Source: Micrasema longulum
Lineage: Eukaryota > Arthropoda > Insecta > Trichoptera > Brachycentridae
Assembly (NCBI GenBank): GCA_022494885.1
Contig: JAGVSM010002432.1
Location: 1-64,000 of the forward strand
Length of the DNA: 64,000 bases
Direction: 5' to 3'
Made by a program: the position numbers and the translations under genes. Positions 43,836 through 53,839 of the stretch are shown here, in pieces; positions within the stretch are counted from its first letter, which is position 1, and each line of letters begins with the position of its first letter. The notes below the pieces were generated by a model that was not told the DNA's origin, searched no databases, and saw only the letters and a program-made list of their open reading frames with translations.

Positions 43836-43843
43836 CCTTAGAC

Positions 43844-44460
43844 GATCATTCGCGGTTGACACACTTTTCCTTATGCAACATTCTAAGAAAAATCACAAAC
43901 TCTATTTTTCTTACCCCGCTAACCTAGCAGTAGGAGGTTTAAAATATATTTTGCAATTATCAAATGAGCTATTTTGCGTTGAAAATTGCGTCTTCGCGGG
44001 TTATTTACGTTTCTGAAAACGGGAACTCACATTTTGAACTGACTTAAAAATTATCTGAAAATCCTAAGATATTGCTATTCAATTCGGACGTCTATAAAAT
44101 CTCGTCAACTTTAGAGGAGAAAAAGGAAATATATGAATGAACCTGGAAAATCGTATTTTCAGTGCTGTAGCAAAATTAAAAAAATATTTGTAATTATTAT
44201 CCCTAATGGAACTACGCCGCAACGGAACGGTTTCAAATCTTCATACAACTGTTGTTTATGCAAACCTTAGAGTAATAATACGCCACTAATAGAGTCATCC
44301 GTATGGACGAAAACTATTGTGATAATTAACCACGAAGTTAGTTACAGTTCACAGCAATACAAAGGGCCGTAGGTACTCAAGTCAAAAATCGCAAGCGGAA
44401 ACCGAAAGCACCTGTTACACGTTTGTTGTTCAACTGAAAACCAAACCAAAAATTTGAAAG
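43844..44460. other. Unassigned stretch
   Basis: No gene or named repeat recognised. Confidence 0.3.
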
Positions 44461-44461
44461 G

Positions 44462-44640
44462 CTTTTGTACTTATGTCTCAAATAATGTACAATAAATTTA
44501 TGTATGTAAATAAATAAATACAGGAAAACGGCTTCTCTTTAAGCAATAGGGAATTATTACTCTGAGATACAAACCCTAACTTATTTCGCTGCGCAAGTAT
44601 TGACTTGGGTACCTTTAATAATAATAATCATAATATTGAT
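44462..44640 (+). repeat. R2 repeat
   Basis: Shared with 50.40-50.55 kb in inverse orientation: ACAATAAATTTATGTATGTA, AGGGAATTATTACTCTGAGA, GCGCAAGTATTGACTTGGGT and a (TAA)n stretch. Family unknown. Confidence 0.6.
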
Positions 44641-44764
44641 TGATTTGGTGTTTATTTTGTAGAACTCCATATTTAAACTTATAATATTAGAAATCAAACA
44701 CTGATTTGAGTCTACTGAACACTTTTATTTTTACAAATATAAAAAGTATAAAAAAAATAAATTT

Positions 44765-44805
44765 TCGTGACAATTGTTTCGCCTTGTTAGGGCATTTTCA
44801 AACGA
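44765..44805 (-). ncRNA. Hammerhead-like motif with mutated core
   Basis: The minus strand has stem I TCGT / ACGA and stem II GCC / GGC with loop CTAACAA. GAAAC-AATT-GTC then gives stem III and the cleavage triplet. The core reads TTGAAAA instead of CTGANGA (two substitutions), so it is probably inactive. The surrounding 200 bp share no clear identity with the 48.4 kb locus, which suggests a different subfamily. Confidence 0.45.
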
Positions 44806-45062
44806 CACATTGATTAGCTAAGCATTTATAATTAAGTAGTTTTAGTATTTTTTATTATTGTTATATTAGTATAGAACTACTTGTACTTTAAAAGATAAAA
44901 TATCTCCATTTTAGAACAGGCTTAGTTATGTTAGATGGAGACTATCCTAAACAAAGAACGCTCCGTTTTCATTTTCTATTTATAGTTTTATATAGATTCC
45001 CCGTTTTTAAATATGTATACTTATATTATGCAATAAATTTATAGAATATATTAAAATATATT

Positions 45063-45240
45063 TTCCAGATAATGACAGACCATAAGCCCTGTAAACGCTT
45101 AGGCTTCGATATCTCCTTCTCTAAAATGTTCTCCATCCCTGCTGTAATTTGTTAATCTTAATCACTCCTTAGGGGATAAAATCCGGTCTTGTGTCTACAA
45201 ACATTTGAACAAATTCAAAATATTATAAATTGTTTCAAAT
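45063..45240 (+). repeat. HP 3' part plus outer segment
   Basis: ATAATGACAGACCATAAGCC, TCTCCATCCCTGCTGTAATT, TCCTTAGGGGATAAAATCCG and CAAATTCAAAATATTATA follow the HP order with moderate divergence. Confidence 0.65.
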
Positions 45241-45737
45241 GGCAAATATGGTATGTCACACAAACGTCAATTATATGCATTAATTTACCTTCGGCGTTAT
45301 AAGTAGATAATTAATTATTATATGCCTGGAAGTCTCCTTAGCAAAATAATTATTTAAATAATATTATTTATGTTATTTGACAGTTGACATATTGCCGCTT
45401 GTGGCATTGCTCTGAAAATAGTTGCCTAGAGGTCAGTGCCCGGGTAGCAGAAGTAAACTAAATTAGTGTGTTGGTGGGATTATTGGTTTCTGTATTTGAG
45501 GTCAGCCGGTAACCTCCTTACCGAGCTACCCCTCTGGTACCGATTAATAACTAAGTATAGAATGTGGGAGGAGCGGGAGAATCCACAAAAATCAGATGTT
45601 GGACGTTATCAATGTCATTTTTTTTACAAAATGGAGCGGTACTATAACCTATCATTTTTGTTTCTTTCAAATAATCATTTAAATATAAATTGAAGCGTAA
45701 AAAAATGTATCAAAATAAAAATTAAGAAGGAATTGTA

Positions 45738-45835
45738 AACCGGGTTGTGGTTCCGTGGTAGTATTGTGGACTCGCGGGCTAAAGGTCCGAGGTTTGAATC
45801 CCACTCTACCACAACTCGATTTCCATTTTTCCAGC
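45738..45835 (+). repeat. S2 SINE, head and start of body
   Basis: CGGGTTGTGGTTCCGTGGTA, GTCCGAGGTTTGAATCCCAC (B-box-like) and CTCGATTTCCATTTTTC match S2 in sense orientation. The 3' half is missing. Confidence 0.65.
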
Positions 45836-46125
45836 ACAAATATTTTTCGTTTTTTCAATTTATAAATTATTTTTATAATATTTTGTAGTTTTCTTAACGT
45901 GGTTTTAGTTTTTGGGATAAAGACTGTTAGTTGCTAATTAAAAAAATAAAATATTTACTTAAATTTAATTCGATTGATTAGTATGTCATATATTTTTTTT
46001 AAATATTTTTCTTTTCTTTGTTTTGAATTTTTAAACTTTTTCATAAATGCTTGAATTTTATTTTGGTTTACAATACTATTATTGTTATTATAATACATAT
46101 ATTATTATAGTGTATATATAATATA

Positions 46126-46352
46126 CGAGGTGTGTTCAGGCAATAACGGGAATTTTTAAATTTCAGGGGTTTGGAGAGTCTCATTGTCAATTTTTTGTTA
46201 TTATGTTGGTTCACATGTCCCCGAAGTATGCTCAAATTTTTAGCGGTTTATTTGTTTATTTTGTCTGTGGCAGCTGCTAAGGTTAAAATGACAATCGGAC
46301 CTTCAAAACCCGCAAAATTAAAAAAATCTCGTTATTTTCTGAACACACCTCG
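46126..46352. mobile_element. mariner-type MITE
   Basis: Flanked by TA (46124-46125, 46353-46354). The ends are inverted: CGAGGTGTGTTCAGGCAATA at the left and the reverse complement of TTATTTTCTGAACACACCTC at the right. The 227-bp length, TA target and CGAGGTGTGTTC terminus fit mariner-derived MITEs of insects. The open frame crossing it runs beyond the right end and is a chance frame. Confidence 0.8.
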
Positions 46353-46611
46353 TATGTGTAGCTTAAGAACAGGTACTTTTGCATCTAGTGAAGCTGCTAG
46401 GATTAGCTTCCTTGCAATTTTTACATTTCATATACTTTTTATTTTGTATTGCAAGTTGGTACTTAAATTTGCCAATAAACGCCGTATTTCGGCACTGGAC
46501 AGAATTAATTAAAAAAACGATCGATCAACCTTATATAACACGGTACTTACATCGTTAAATTAAATTAAAAATTAAAATTAAGTAAAATCTTTTGCGCGCA
46601 AATAGGTAGAT

Positions 46612-46737
46612 AGTACAAATTACAGTCGTAAACTACAGCACAGAACACCGAGGCTTGAAATAATAAGTGTTAAATATTGTGATCTAACCGGGAATTGAAC
46701 CCTGAATCGTTTAAGTCGTTACATCACGAGATAGCTT
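46612..46737 (-). mobile_element. S5 SINE with tRNA-like head
   Basis: Antisense of GGGTTCAATTCCCGGTTAGA (B-box region) and TCTCGTGATGTAACGACTTA (A-box region) at 46681-46735. The body AAGCCTCGGTGTTCTGTGCT, continuing to 46.61 kb, matches repeats at 13.3 and 63.95 kb. Confidence 0.55.
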
Positions 46738-46820
46738 CTTAATTATTATTGTTTATTTCTACATCTATTTCTTTTTAATTTTACAGCCCTATAGACAGAC
46801 ATCCCAATATTTCATCGGTT

Positions 46821-47213
46821 GAAGATCTATGCGACATCCCATCGGTGATAGGTAATAAAGAACTCACACGAGAAGTAGTATCATACATGATAAATATAGC
46901 GCAGGAAATTGGTAAAATAAACCAAAGTAGGGAACAAAATCCCGAACACTCCTCTAGTGGAACGGAAGGCCTGTTGACTACTGCCAACAGGCCGGCTTCT
47001 CCTGAAGAGTTTTAAGTGGTTTCCTCTCCACGTGAGCAAATGCTGAGAAGTTCCTGATTAGCCCACATTAATATATCCCTCCTGATCCCAATAGTTTAGA
47101 CAAATTTTAAGATATTTAATAGCAGAAAAATCCACTTTTTGAAATATAAACCTTGTATATTATAAGCAAGGTAAATAATAAAGCAACTCACATATAAAAA
47201 AAAAAAAAAAAAA
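46821..47213 (+). pseudogene. 5'-truncated processed retrocopy of an unidentified mRNA
   Basis: ATTTCATCGGTT stands directly before (46809-46820) and after (47214-47225) the insert, as a target-site duplication. An open frame (46821-47016) encodes a 64-residue C-terminus with REVVSYMINIAQEIGKINQS and TANRPASPEEF, then TAA. An untranslated part follows, then AATAAA at 47177-47182, and after 13 nt a run of about 19 A. I do not recognise the protein. The frame has no stops, so the copy may be young. A pyrimidine tract and AG upstream belong to the target DNA. Confidence 0.7.
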
Positions 47214-47229
47214 ATTTCATCGGTTTTAA

Positions 47230-48140
47230 TTAAGTTGATAAAAATTATAAAAATAATCCATCTCCAGCATAACAAAGCAATTTATCATTTCTACAGATGT
47301 TTGCAGCTTGTAACAACGGAAGACCTGCCCATAGTGTCGAGTGTCGATGCATGTTGCTATTTTTAAACACTTGTTTTTGTTAAAATTGTCTGCCACGTCG
47401 TTTTAAGGTCATATAAAAACAAACTAAATTCGAAATGAGAAATTTATTGGAAAAAAATTAAACATAAAATGTTTCGTGTTACCGAACATAAATCCGCAGG
47501 TTCGATTTCAGTCTTAACCATCATGAAAAAAATAAGTCTTCAGTTTTATTTTCACAATATACCGGTGGAAAAATATCCTTTAAAAAGATTTATTCATATT
47601 TATGTAAAAACCGTAAGCCTACATTAAGTTATTGATTTTTATTTTCAGACAATTTAAAAAAAATAGTGCGACTGACGTATTACAAATAGACGCGTTATTG
47701 CCTAACCAACTGCATCTCATATTTAGCAAGTATTACGATGTCCTCGAGAATTCGTAATAAACAGACATCAAATTACGATAAACATAAAAACATTCGCGAG
47801 AGAGAGAGATATACACTTATACACATTTCCTTATTTACTTATTCGTTGGCAAAAACTGTTTGTAAACTGTTACAAAGAAAAAAAAAAACGAATAAATATA
47901 CATGAATACAGGTCAAGAGTACATCCATGCATTATATTATTTTTTATTATATCATTGCCGATCTAACTAAGGTTAGTATCCCATAGATTTTTTAGTTCAT
48001 ATTTTATGTACCTCGTTACCACAGCAACTGCACTAGCTGTCAGTGTATTGTTCACTTACATACTTTGAATTTGTAATATACGTATATATTTAAAGCAATA
48101 ACTTTGCGGTCAAACATTTTTATTAATTCAATCATTTTTC
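47230..48140. other. Unassigned AT-rich stretch
   Basis: No gene or named repeat recognised. An (AG)n run lies near 47.80 kb. Confidence 0.3.
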
Positions 48141-48142
48141 TT

Positions 48143-48390
48143 TTTCCGCACCTAATGGTGCATAGGGCACTGAATTGGTACACCAATCGCAGGGTATCTT
48201 AATCATTTTTGTTACATGAAAGTAAGACGATGAGTTTTACGCTTCAGGTACCAGTCCAGGGACTATGAAATATTTTAGTGTAAAAACACGCTTTTAAATT
48301 AATGTTTCATGCCAACCATTTCGGCAAGCGAACCCGAGACGTCTTGCATAGTAGGCAAACGCGCTGACCGTTACACCACTAGGCGATCAA
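48143..48390 (-). mobile_element. S1 SINE, full-length antisense
   Basis: The 3' body GCACCTAATGGTGCATAGGG comes first, then ACCAGTCCAGGGACTATGAA. The tRNA head with GCGAACCCGAGACGTC and CAAACGCGCTGACCGTTACA lies at 48.31-48.39 kb. The simple-repeat tail is reduced. It joins directly to the hammerhead repeat at 48.39 kb. Confidence 0.8.
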
Positions 48391-48391
48391 A

Positions 48392-48560
48392 CATTTTACT
48401 AAATGTTATTAAATATTTGTTTATAACCACTCACCGACTTTTTTATGTCTACCGGTTTCGAAACGTATCTGTTTCTTCGTCAGGACACCAATTAAACCAA
48501 CATGCAAAACCCACTATAACCTTCACCATAGTTTTTGGACAAAAATATAAAACCAACACG
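48392..48560 (-). repeat. Hammerhead-bearing repeat, uninterrupted copy
   Basis: AAACATTTTACTAAATGTTA, AATATTTGTTTATAACCACT, the ribozyme motif, and AATTAAACCAACATGCAAAA in one piece. It serves as the reference for the split copy at 15.82-16.50 kb. Position and content fit a Penelope-like terminal repeat (known to carry hammerheads), but coding parts are absent. Confidence 0.6.
48445..48489 (-). ncRNA. Hammerhead ribozyme candidate (type I, short stem III)
   Basis: On the minus strand, stem I is GTGTC / GACAT (four Watson-Crick pairs and one G-U). The core CTGACGA is intact. Stem II is GAAAC / GTTTC with loop AGATAC, then GAAA. A minimal stem III (AC / GT) leads to cleavage triplet GTA. One extra A lies between core and stem II, as one extra base does in the relics at 18.9 and 44.8 kb. 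All invariant positions that I can place are present. It would self-cleave a transcript of the repeat. Confidence 0.6.
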
Positions 48561-48599
48561 ACATGCATTTGAATAAGCACGTGCACTAATTAGGCATTA

Positions 48600-48880
48600 G
48601 ATTAGTGCATGTTTGTTGAATAAACTGGTAAAAGAAGAAGTACAAAAGAAGGCAATTAATTAAACATGGTCAGAATAGTGAATTGTACACAGTGTGTAAA
48701 GTGGCCACTTAAACCTGCCAATGACATAAGTCTTGTAAATGCCTAGACTTCCATATTCCCTTCTCAAAAATGTTTCCCTCTCTGTTGAAATTAATTTAAA
48801 TATGAATAACTACCTAGGGAGGAAATCCAGCCAGTCTGCAAGCATTTGGACAAACTCAAACATTGTTTTTGACGGTTACG
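48600..48880 (+). repeat. HP repeat, partial
   Basis: AACATGGTCAGAATAGTGAA, GTGTGTAAAGTGGCCACTTA, AATGCCTAGACTTCCATATT, CTACCTAGGGAGGAAATCCA and GGACAAACTCAAACATTG. Belongs to the AATTCC-variant subgroup with the 52 and 58 kb copies. Confidence 0.7.
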
Positions 48881-48884
48881 ATTT

Positions 48885-49475
48885 TTGCCGAACATAGATC
48901 GATACGGTATCTTCAAAGAGTCTCTAACCATCTCCGTTAGCTGCCAGCACCTGTGCATCTTCCCAGTCAGATTCGCATCCAGTGATTCTGGAGTTTGAAA
49001 ATTAGGACTCGGTTTTTTTCAGTACTGTTCTACCTTTTGAATAAGGCGAGTGATGTGATTTTCTATCATTTTTCTGAAAACATTTTTTCGCCTCTGAATT
49101 TCTGGTCATTTTTAGCCACTGAAATCCCCGAAAAGCAGAAGAAATATAAAAAACTCGCACTTTGAACCCAACACGATGTTTACAAAGATATTTATATTTC
49201 CGTGGGAGAGGAAATCGTGATCCAAATCTTGCCGATCATTGTACGAGTATGATATAATATAGAAAATACGACACGCATCATTTCTTACACGAGAAAATCT
49301 ATTTGCGTTTTCCGGGAAATCCAAAGTCCACGGGGATATTATTCTCTCATTTAAATGACGGCCATTTAATTACGTCAACTTTTTGTATAATATTACATTA
49401 TAATCATTTCTCAGTAGCTGGATTTTGACGTCAAAATGTCTCCCACTCGATAATTTAATGGAACTAGTTCTTGAT
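48885..49475. other. Unassigned stretch
   Basis: No gene or named repeat recognised. A 70-codon minus frame (49112-49324) is without motif. Confidence 0.3.
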
Positions 49476-49477
49476 GG

Positions 49478-49668
49478 GAGGTTCAGCGCAAAAATTAGAG
49501 CAATAAATTGTACGGCGAAGTTTCTTGAAAATTTATGATAAAAAATATTTTAATAAAAGCGAACTACTTTGCATGACGTCACAAAAGTTGTGAAAGACTT
49601 CCGGCTAGCGTTAGGTTAGTTGACAATTCTAGAAGAGAGCTAGAAACGCCACATGCGAAGTAATTGAA
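49478..49668 (+). repeat. M1 element, truncated by HP
   Basis: CAAAAATTAGAGCAATAAAT, GCATGACGTCACAAAAG and CGCCACATGCGAAGTAATTG match M1. It stops where the HP element begins (TAACATATTGCAACAG). Confidence 0.6.
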
Positions 49669-50597
49669 AAAATAACATATTGCAACAGTAATGAATAACA
49701 TTTAGTGAAGGTAATATATAAGTCTAGGCGTCTACAAGGCTTATGACCTGTCATTGGCTGGGTTATTTATTCATATATTTTTCCATTATAAACAATAAAT
49801 AAAAATAAAAAGAATGTGTCCTCACTGGGGTTACCCACTGGTGGCCCCTTTACGCACTGTGTAATATACACTATTCTGCCCATATTTAAACATCTATATC
49901 CCTTTAATTATTTCATATGTTGATACCTTTATTTATGCGGGTAATATGTTATTATTAACAGCTCCCTAGGGAGTTGAATCCTGTCCTTGTCTACAAAAAT
50001 TTAGACAAACTCAAAATATTGTTGATAAATCCACCTGGTTCATGAAGAAGTATAGAAATTGAAAAAATAAAATTTTCAGGCGTTGCCTAGTATGTAGGTG
50101 AAATAATTTAATTACACGAATCTCTCCCACGTAAATAAAGGTTCCAGCTCTTTAACTTCACAGACATCAACAGATGAAAGAATTGAAGGGATATAGATAT
50201 TCAAATATTGGCAGAATGCAGAATGTTACACATTGTGTAAAGTGGTCACTTGAACCAGCTAATGACAGATCATAAGCCCTGTAAATGCCTAGACTTCTAT
50301 ATTTCCTAGTTAGTCAGACTCGACATAATCCAGAGAAATCTATTACCTAAGTAGTATGTATGTAGTAGGTAAAGAAATTGTAATTTTTTGTTAATTAACC
50401 ATGATTATTATTATTATTATTAAAGATACCTAAGTCAATACTTGCGCAGCAAAATAAGTTAGGGTTTGCATCTTAGAGTAATAATTCCCTATCGCTTAAA
50501 AAGAAGCCCCTTATCTGTATTTATTTATTTACGTACATAAGTTTATTGTACGTAACCTTCTCTTAAATGTTCTTCATCTCTGTTGTAATATGTTAAA
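49669..50597 (+). mobile_element. HP element, long form with two nested inserts
   Basis: The left arm (GAAGGTAATATATAAGTCTA) is split at about 49.77-49.85 kb by an antisense T1 tail (CTCACTGGGGTTACCCACTG). The long middle contains CTCCCTAGGGAGTTGAATCC, GTCCTTGTCTACAAAAATTT, CAGGCGTTGCCTAGTATGTA and AACATCAACAGATGAAAG. The right arm ends near 50.32 kb. The terminus (TTCATCTCTGTTGTAATATG) is displaced to 50.56 kb by an R2-containing insert. Confidence 0.65.
50326..50553 (-). repeat. R2 repeat nested in HP
   Basis: A (ATT)n stretch, CAATACTTGCGCAGCAAAAT and ACTCTAAGATGCAAACCC-type sequence match 44.46-44.64 kb inverted. The left 75 bp (TAGTCAGACTCGACATAATC) are unassigned. Confidence 0.55.
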
Positions 50598-50637
50598 TAA
50601 TGATTTGTAAGGTGGTTTTACGTTGCATTATTTTATT

Positions 50638-50748
50638 GTTCCTGAACTGGCACCTGCAGCGTAAGACTGATCACCTTACCTTCATGTAACAAATTATCAA
50701 TGTACGCTTGGTGTACCAAATGCCCTGTGCATCACATGGTGTGAAAGG
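50638..50748 (+). repeat. S1 SINE body fragment
   Basis: CTGGCACCTGCAGCGTAAGA, CTTACCTTCATGTAACAAAT and GGTGTACCAAATGCCCTGTG. The tRNA head is missing. Confidence 0.7.
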
Positions 50749-50934
50749 GTGTGGTTATTTATTGGTTATTATCAACACGCGGAACTTAAACAAAATAGTT
50801 GATTCGTATTATAACCGTTTTAGTTCTTTTTTTAATAAATTTTCGAGGAACTTCGCTGTAAAATTAATTGCTTTAATTTTTACCATTTATAAGAATTTTT
50901 TTTTTTATATTCAATTCCCTACACCGCTCAAGTT

Positions 50935-51330
50935 CCTCATTATAATGTGAAACTTTAGCCCTACGGGAAATCGAATTCCATAAATATTTTCTTGCGCGCT
51001 GTAAAAGTTATAGCATTAAATTGTACGGCAAAGTTTTCCGAGAAAATGTACGAAAAAAAACGTATTGAAATAAAAACGAACTACTTTGAACGTCACCAGT
51101 TCATATGAATCAACTAATGATAAGAAAGTTATAGACGACTTCTGGTTTGCTTGGCATCAATGGACCAATGGGCAGAACTGAGCGAAAATTTCAGAAATAT
51201 AAAACTTTAAAAAATCATAGCGCTGATAAAAATATCTACGAAAATTTAAAAAACAATTTTGGCTTAATTTAATAGTCTTTTAACAAATAAGAAAAACCAC
51301 TGAACTTCTTCATTCCACACTTGAATATTG
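50935..51330 (+). mobile_element. M1 TIR element, copy 5
   Basis: ACTTTAGCCCTACGGGAAAT, TAGCATTAAATTGTACGGCA, AACGAACTACTTTGAACGTC, TGGACCAATGGGCAGAACTG and the inverted end TGAACTTCTTCATTCC. Compared with the others it lacks the CACATGCGGAGT block. Confidence 0.65.
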
Positions 51331-51650
51331 CTCTACTGTCCTGTTTCTTGGAAACGAAACAGAAAGTATGCATATTCTGCTTTTTCATACATAAAACTTA
51401 ATTTTACTTTGTAGATAAAATTGAAGATAAATGTTAACTTCCCATTGTAATCGGGGCCCAGAGGTGGTATTTTGAACGCAAAAGCGCGCGTAGAAAACGC
51501 ATTTTTATGCGTATTTACGTACTAAATACACGCTACCAGAGCGATCTCTACGCATGCAATTCCGTTCAGAATACCAGCCTAGACATTGCTAACCCAAAGC
51601 AACAGTGAGATAAACCCGAAATTTCTAATTTCGAGATAAACTAAAGATAC

Positions 51651-51914
51651 GTCGACCTCGTAGTGTAATGGTCAGCGCGTTTGCCTACTATGCAACAGGT
51701 CTCGGGTTATTCCCGACATGGTTGATATTAAAGATTTATCTAAAGGGGTGTTTTTACACTAGAATATTTCATAGTCCCTGGATTAGTACCTAAAGCGTAA
51801 GACTGATCATCTTGTCTCCATGTAACAAAAAAAATGACCAAGATATTCTGCAATCGGAGCACCAATGCAGTGCCCTATGCACCATTCGGTGCGGAAAGAG
51901 AATGATAAAGATAT
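51651..51914 (+). mobile_element. S1 SINE, full-length
   Basis: The head TAGTGTAATGGTCAGCGCGT with AGGTCTCGGGTTATTCCC, the body TTTCATAGTCCCTGGATTAG, and the 3' part GTGCCCTATGCACCATTCGG. The terminal repeat is reduced to GATAAAGAT. Confidence 0.85.
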
Positions 51915-52134
51915 TTATTTATTTTATCTACGGCCTAAGCCAATTACAACAGTTACATGAAGAAACATATGTACAAGAAACTGGACAAAAATAATATAAA
52001 ACTATGTAGCAAAGACAAACAAGGGCAATAAAATAATGTTATATGTTGAAATATGAATTAAATTAATGTTTTCAAATAATAAAATACAAAAGTTAGATAG
52101 TTTACATGTTTGAAAATATACTAAAGTTCTAAAT

Positions 52135-52466
52135 TTGTTACAACAGAGAGGGAAGAGAAAGGAATATGGAAGTCTAGGCATTTACGGGGCTTATGACCTG
52201 TCATTGACTGGTTTAGGTAGCCATTTTACACACTGAGTAACATTCACCATTCTGCCTATGTTTAAACATCCACATTTCCTCAATTCTTCCATCTGTTAAC
52301 TTTTGTGAAGTAAAAAATCCGAAACCTTTACCATGTTTCTTATCCTTTTTAAAAATGTTTTCCCTCTCTGTTGCGACAAATTTAGATCTAAATAACTCCC
52401 AAGGGAGCAAATCCAGTATGTCTGCAAACATTTGGACATACTCAAAACATTGTTGAATGTACTATA
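52135..52466 (-). repeat. HP element, variant subgroup
   Basis: GTTACAACAGAGAGGGAAGA, GGAATATGGAAGTCTAGGCA, CACTGAGTAACATTCACCAT and, after an internal deletion, CTCCCAAGGGAGCAAATCCA and GGACATACTCAAAACATTG. The right arm is deleted, so no hairpin forms. Confidence 0.65.
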
Positions 52467-52469
52467 GTA

Positions 52470-53260
52470 TTTATAATCTACTTCAAATAATTTTATTCAG
52501 TCAGATCCTTTGCAAAGTTAGAATTCCGATTTTCTCAGAATTTGATTTTCGGAGATGTATCTCGGTTGGTTGCTTCGGGCTAGCTATATCCTGAGAAGGT
52601 GACACGTGTATAAGATGTACTTAAAAGAATATTAATCTCACATTCAGTAAAACTGATAAAACCCTCAGAAAAATGATGACATATTGAGCAGAATTTCACC
52701 GTCTACAGATCCTATAAATTAATATCACCTATTATCTCCCCATAATCCTCGTCTGCAGCTCTCACCTTGGAAACGGTGATGAGCGATGGTACCAGACACC
52801 ACTCGAGATAGGAGACGGTAGATAGCCGGTGGTTGATAGTAGATATCAGATAGCGTCTATCAGCGGAGTCTACTTGACTGATAATGCGCAAACTGGATCG
52901 CGACAAACCTTCTCACGAGCTCATTGTGTGATGGAAATATCCCAAAATTGAGCCCATTGCGATGAAGTAACCCAACTGACGAAATCGTCAATTTTTTTAT
53001 TAAACTACATTAGAACTCCTATTATCCGAACTCCGACTATCCTTATCGCTGATTATTATGATTTTGTATTATAAGGATTATGGAAATGTAATATAAGCAA
53101 TAAGTTTACTTCACCTTTAATGTCAGCTATTACTCTGAAAAAACATCTTTTCTAATCAATATTTCGTGTCAAGTATTTTATTTTATCTGGAAACGATCCT
53201 TCGAACTTTTTAGAGGAACCAGACCCGCAGTCGCTATACCACGAAAACTAGACAAGGTAC
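52470..53260. other. Unassigned stretch
   Basis: A 64-codon minus frame (52712-52906) lies in a less AT-rich segment without recognised domain. CCTATTATCCGAACTCCGAC at 53.02 kb resembles pogo/Tigger-type terminal sequence but has no partner in view. Confidence 0.3.
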
Positions 53261-53264
53261 ATTA

Positions 53265-53590
53265 GGTACCTGTGGGCTTATCACACCATGGGCTATCTCT
53301 TCGTTCTAGTAACGAGAGAAACCTTTCAATTCTCATTCATTGGTTTTATTTTATTGCCTCCTCTTTCACAGTAGTAGCTGCTTGATTATGGAATAATCTA
53401 CCCACTGATGTCTTTATTCACATTCAAATCATTATTGAAATGCCACTTCCTGAATATTTGAGTTTTTCCTTTCTCCTCCCTCTTTCCTTCCTTCTTTACC
53501 CTCTTCCCTCTTCATAATATAGTGTAGATATTAAGTCGATTTCCATTTCTAAAAAAATTCATACATTAAAGTTTTATTTTAAAATGAAAA
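53265..53590 (+). pseudogene. LINE C-terminus (LWNNLP type), strongly decayed
   Basis: TTCACAGTAGTAGCTGCTTG then ATTATGGAATAATCTACCCA translate to FTVVAA, stop, LWNNLPTDV. A pyrimidine-rich region follows, as after the 9.4-9.7 kb copy. It ends at the repeated block at 53.6 kb. Confidence 0.6.
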
Positions 53591-53604
53591 TATTATAATT
53601 TGCC

Positions 53605-53825
53605 TACCACTGCTTTTCTCAAATTGAACGGTTTGGGTAGGTAGGAAAAAATCAATGCAGGACAAATTTACTTTTGATGATGCCTGTGGGGAGAATGATT
53701 GGTCTGTTGAACAGCCTACTGAGAGAGGTAAATCTTTTCCATGCAGGGATTACCAGCTTTAGACTCTTTCTCTCTATGTATTTGTCTTTGTTTACTATTG
53801 TTTTTATGGACATATGAAAATATTA
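53605..53825 (+). repeat. Left direct repeat of the jockey block
   Basis: CTACCACTGCTTTTCTCAAA, GGACAAATTTACTTTTGATG, CCTGTGGGGAGAATGATTGG, AACAGCCTACTGAGAGAGGT and ACCAGCTTTAGACTCTTTCT. The same order and orientation recur at 55.70-55.92 kb. Confidence 0.75.
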
Positions 53826-53839
53826 TAATTTACCCACAA

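Noticed and set aside
46171..46512. 113-codon open frame as a small gene
   Set aside because: It crosses the right end of the mariner-type MITE into flanking DNA and has no motif.
46780..46820. Pyrimidine tract plus AG before the open frame, read as a true splice acceptor of a host last exon
   Set aside because: The direct repeat ATTTCATCGGTT and the genomic poly(A) place the start of the inserted copy at 46821, so the acceptor-like sequence belongs to the target.
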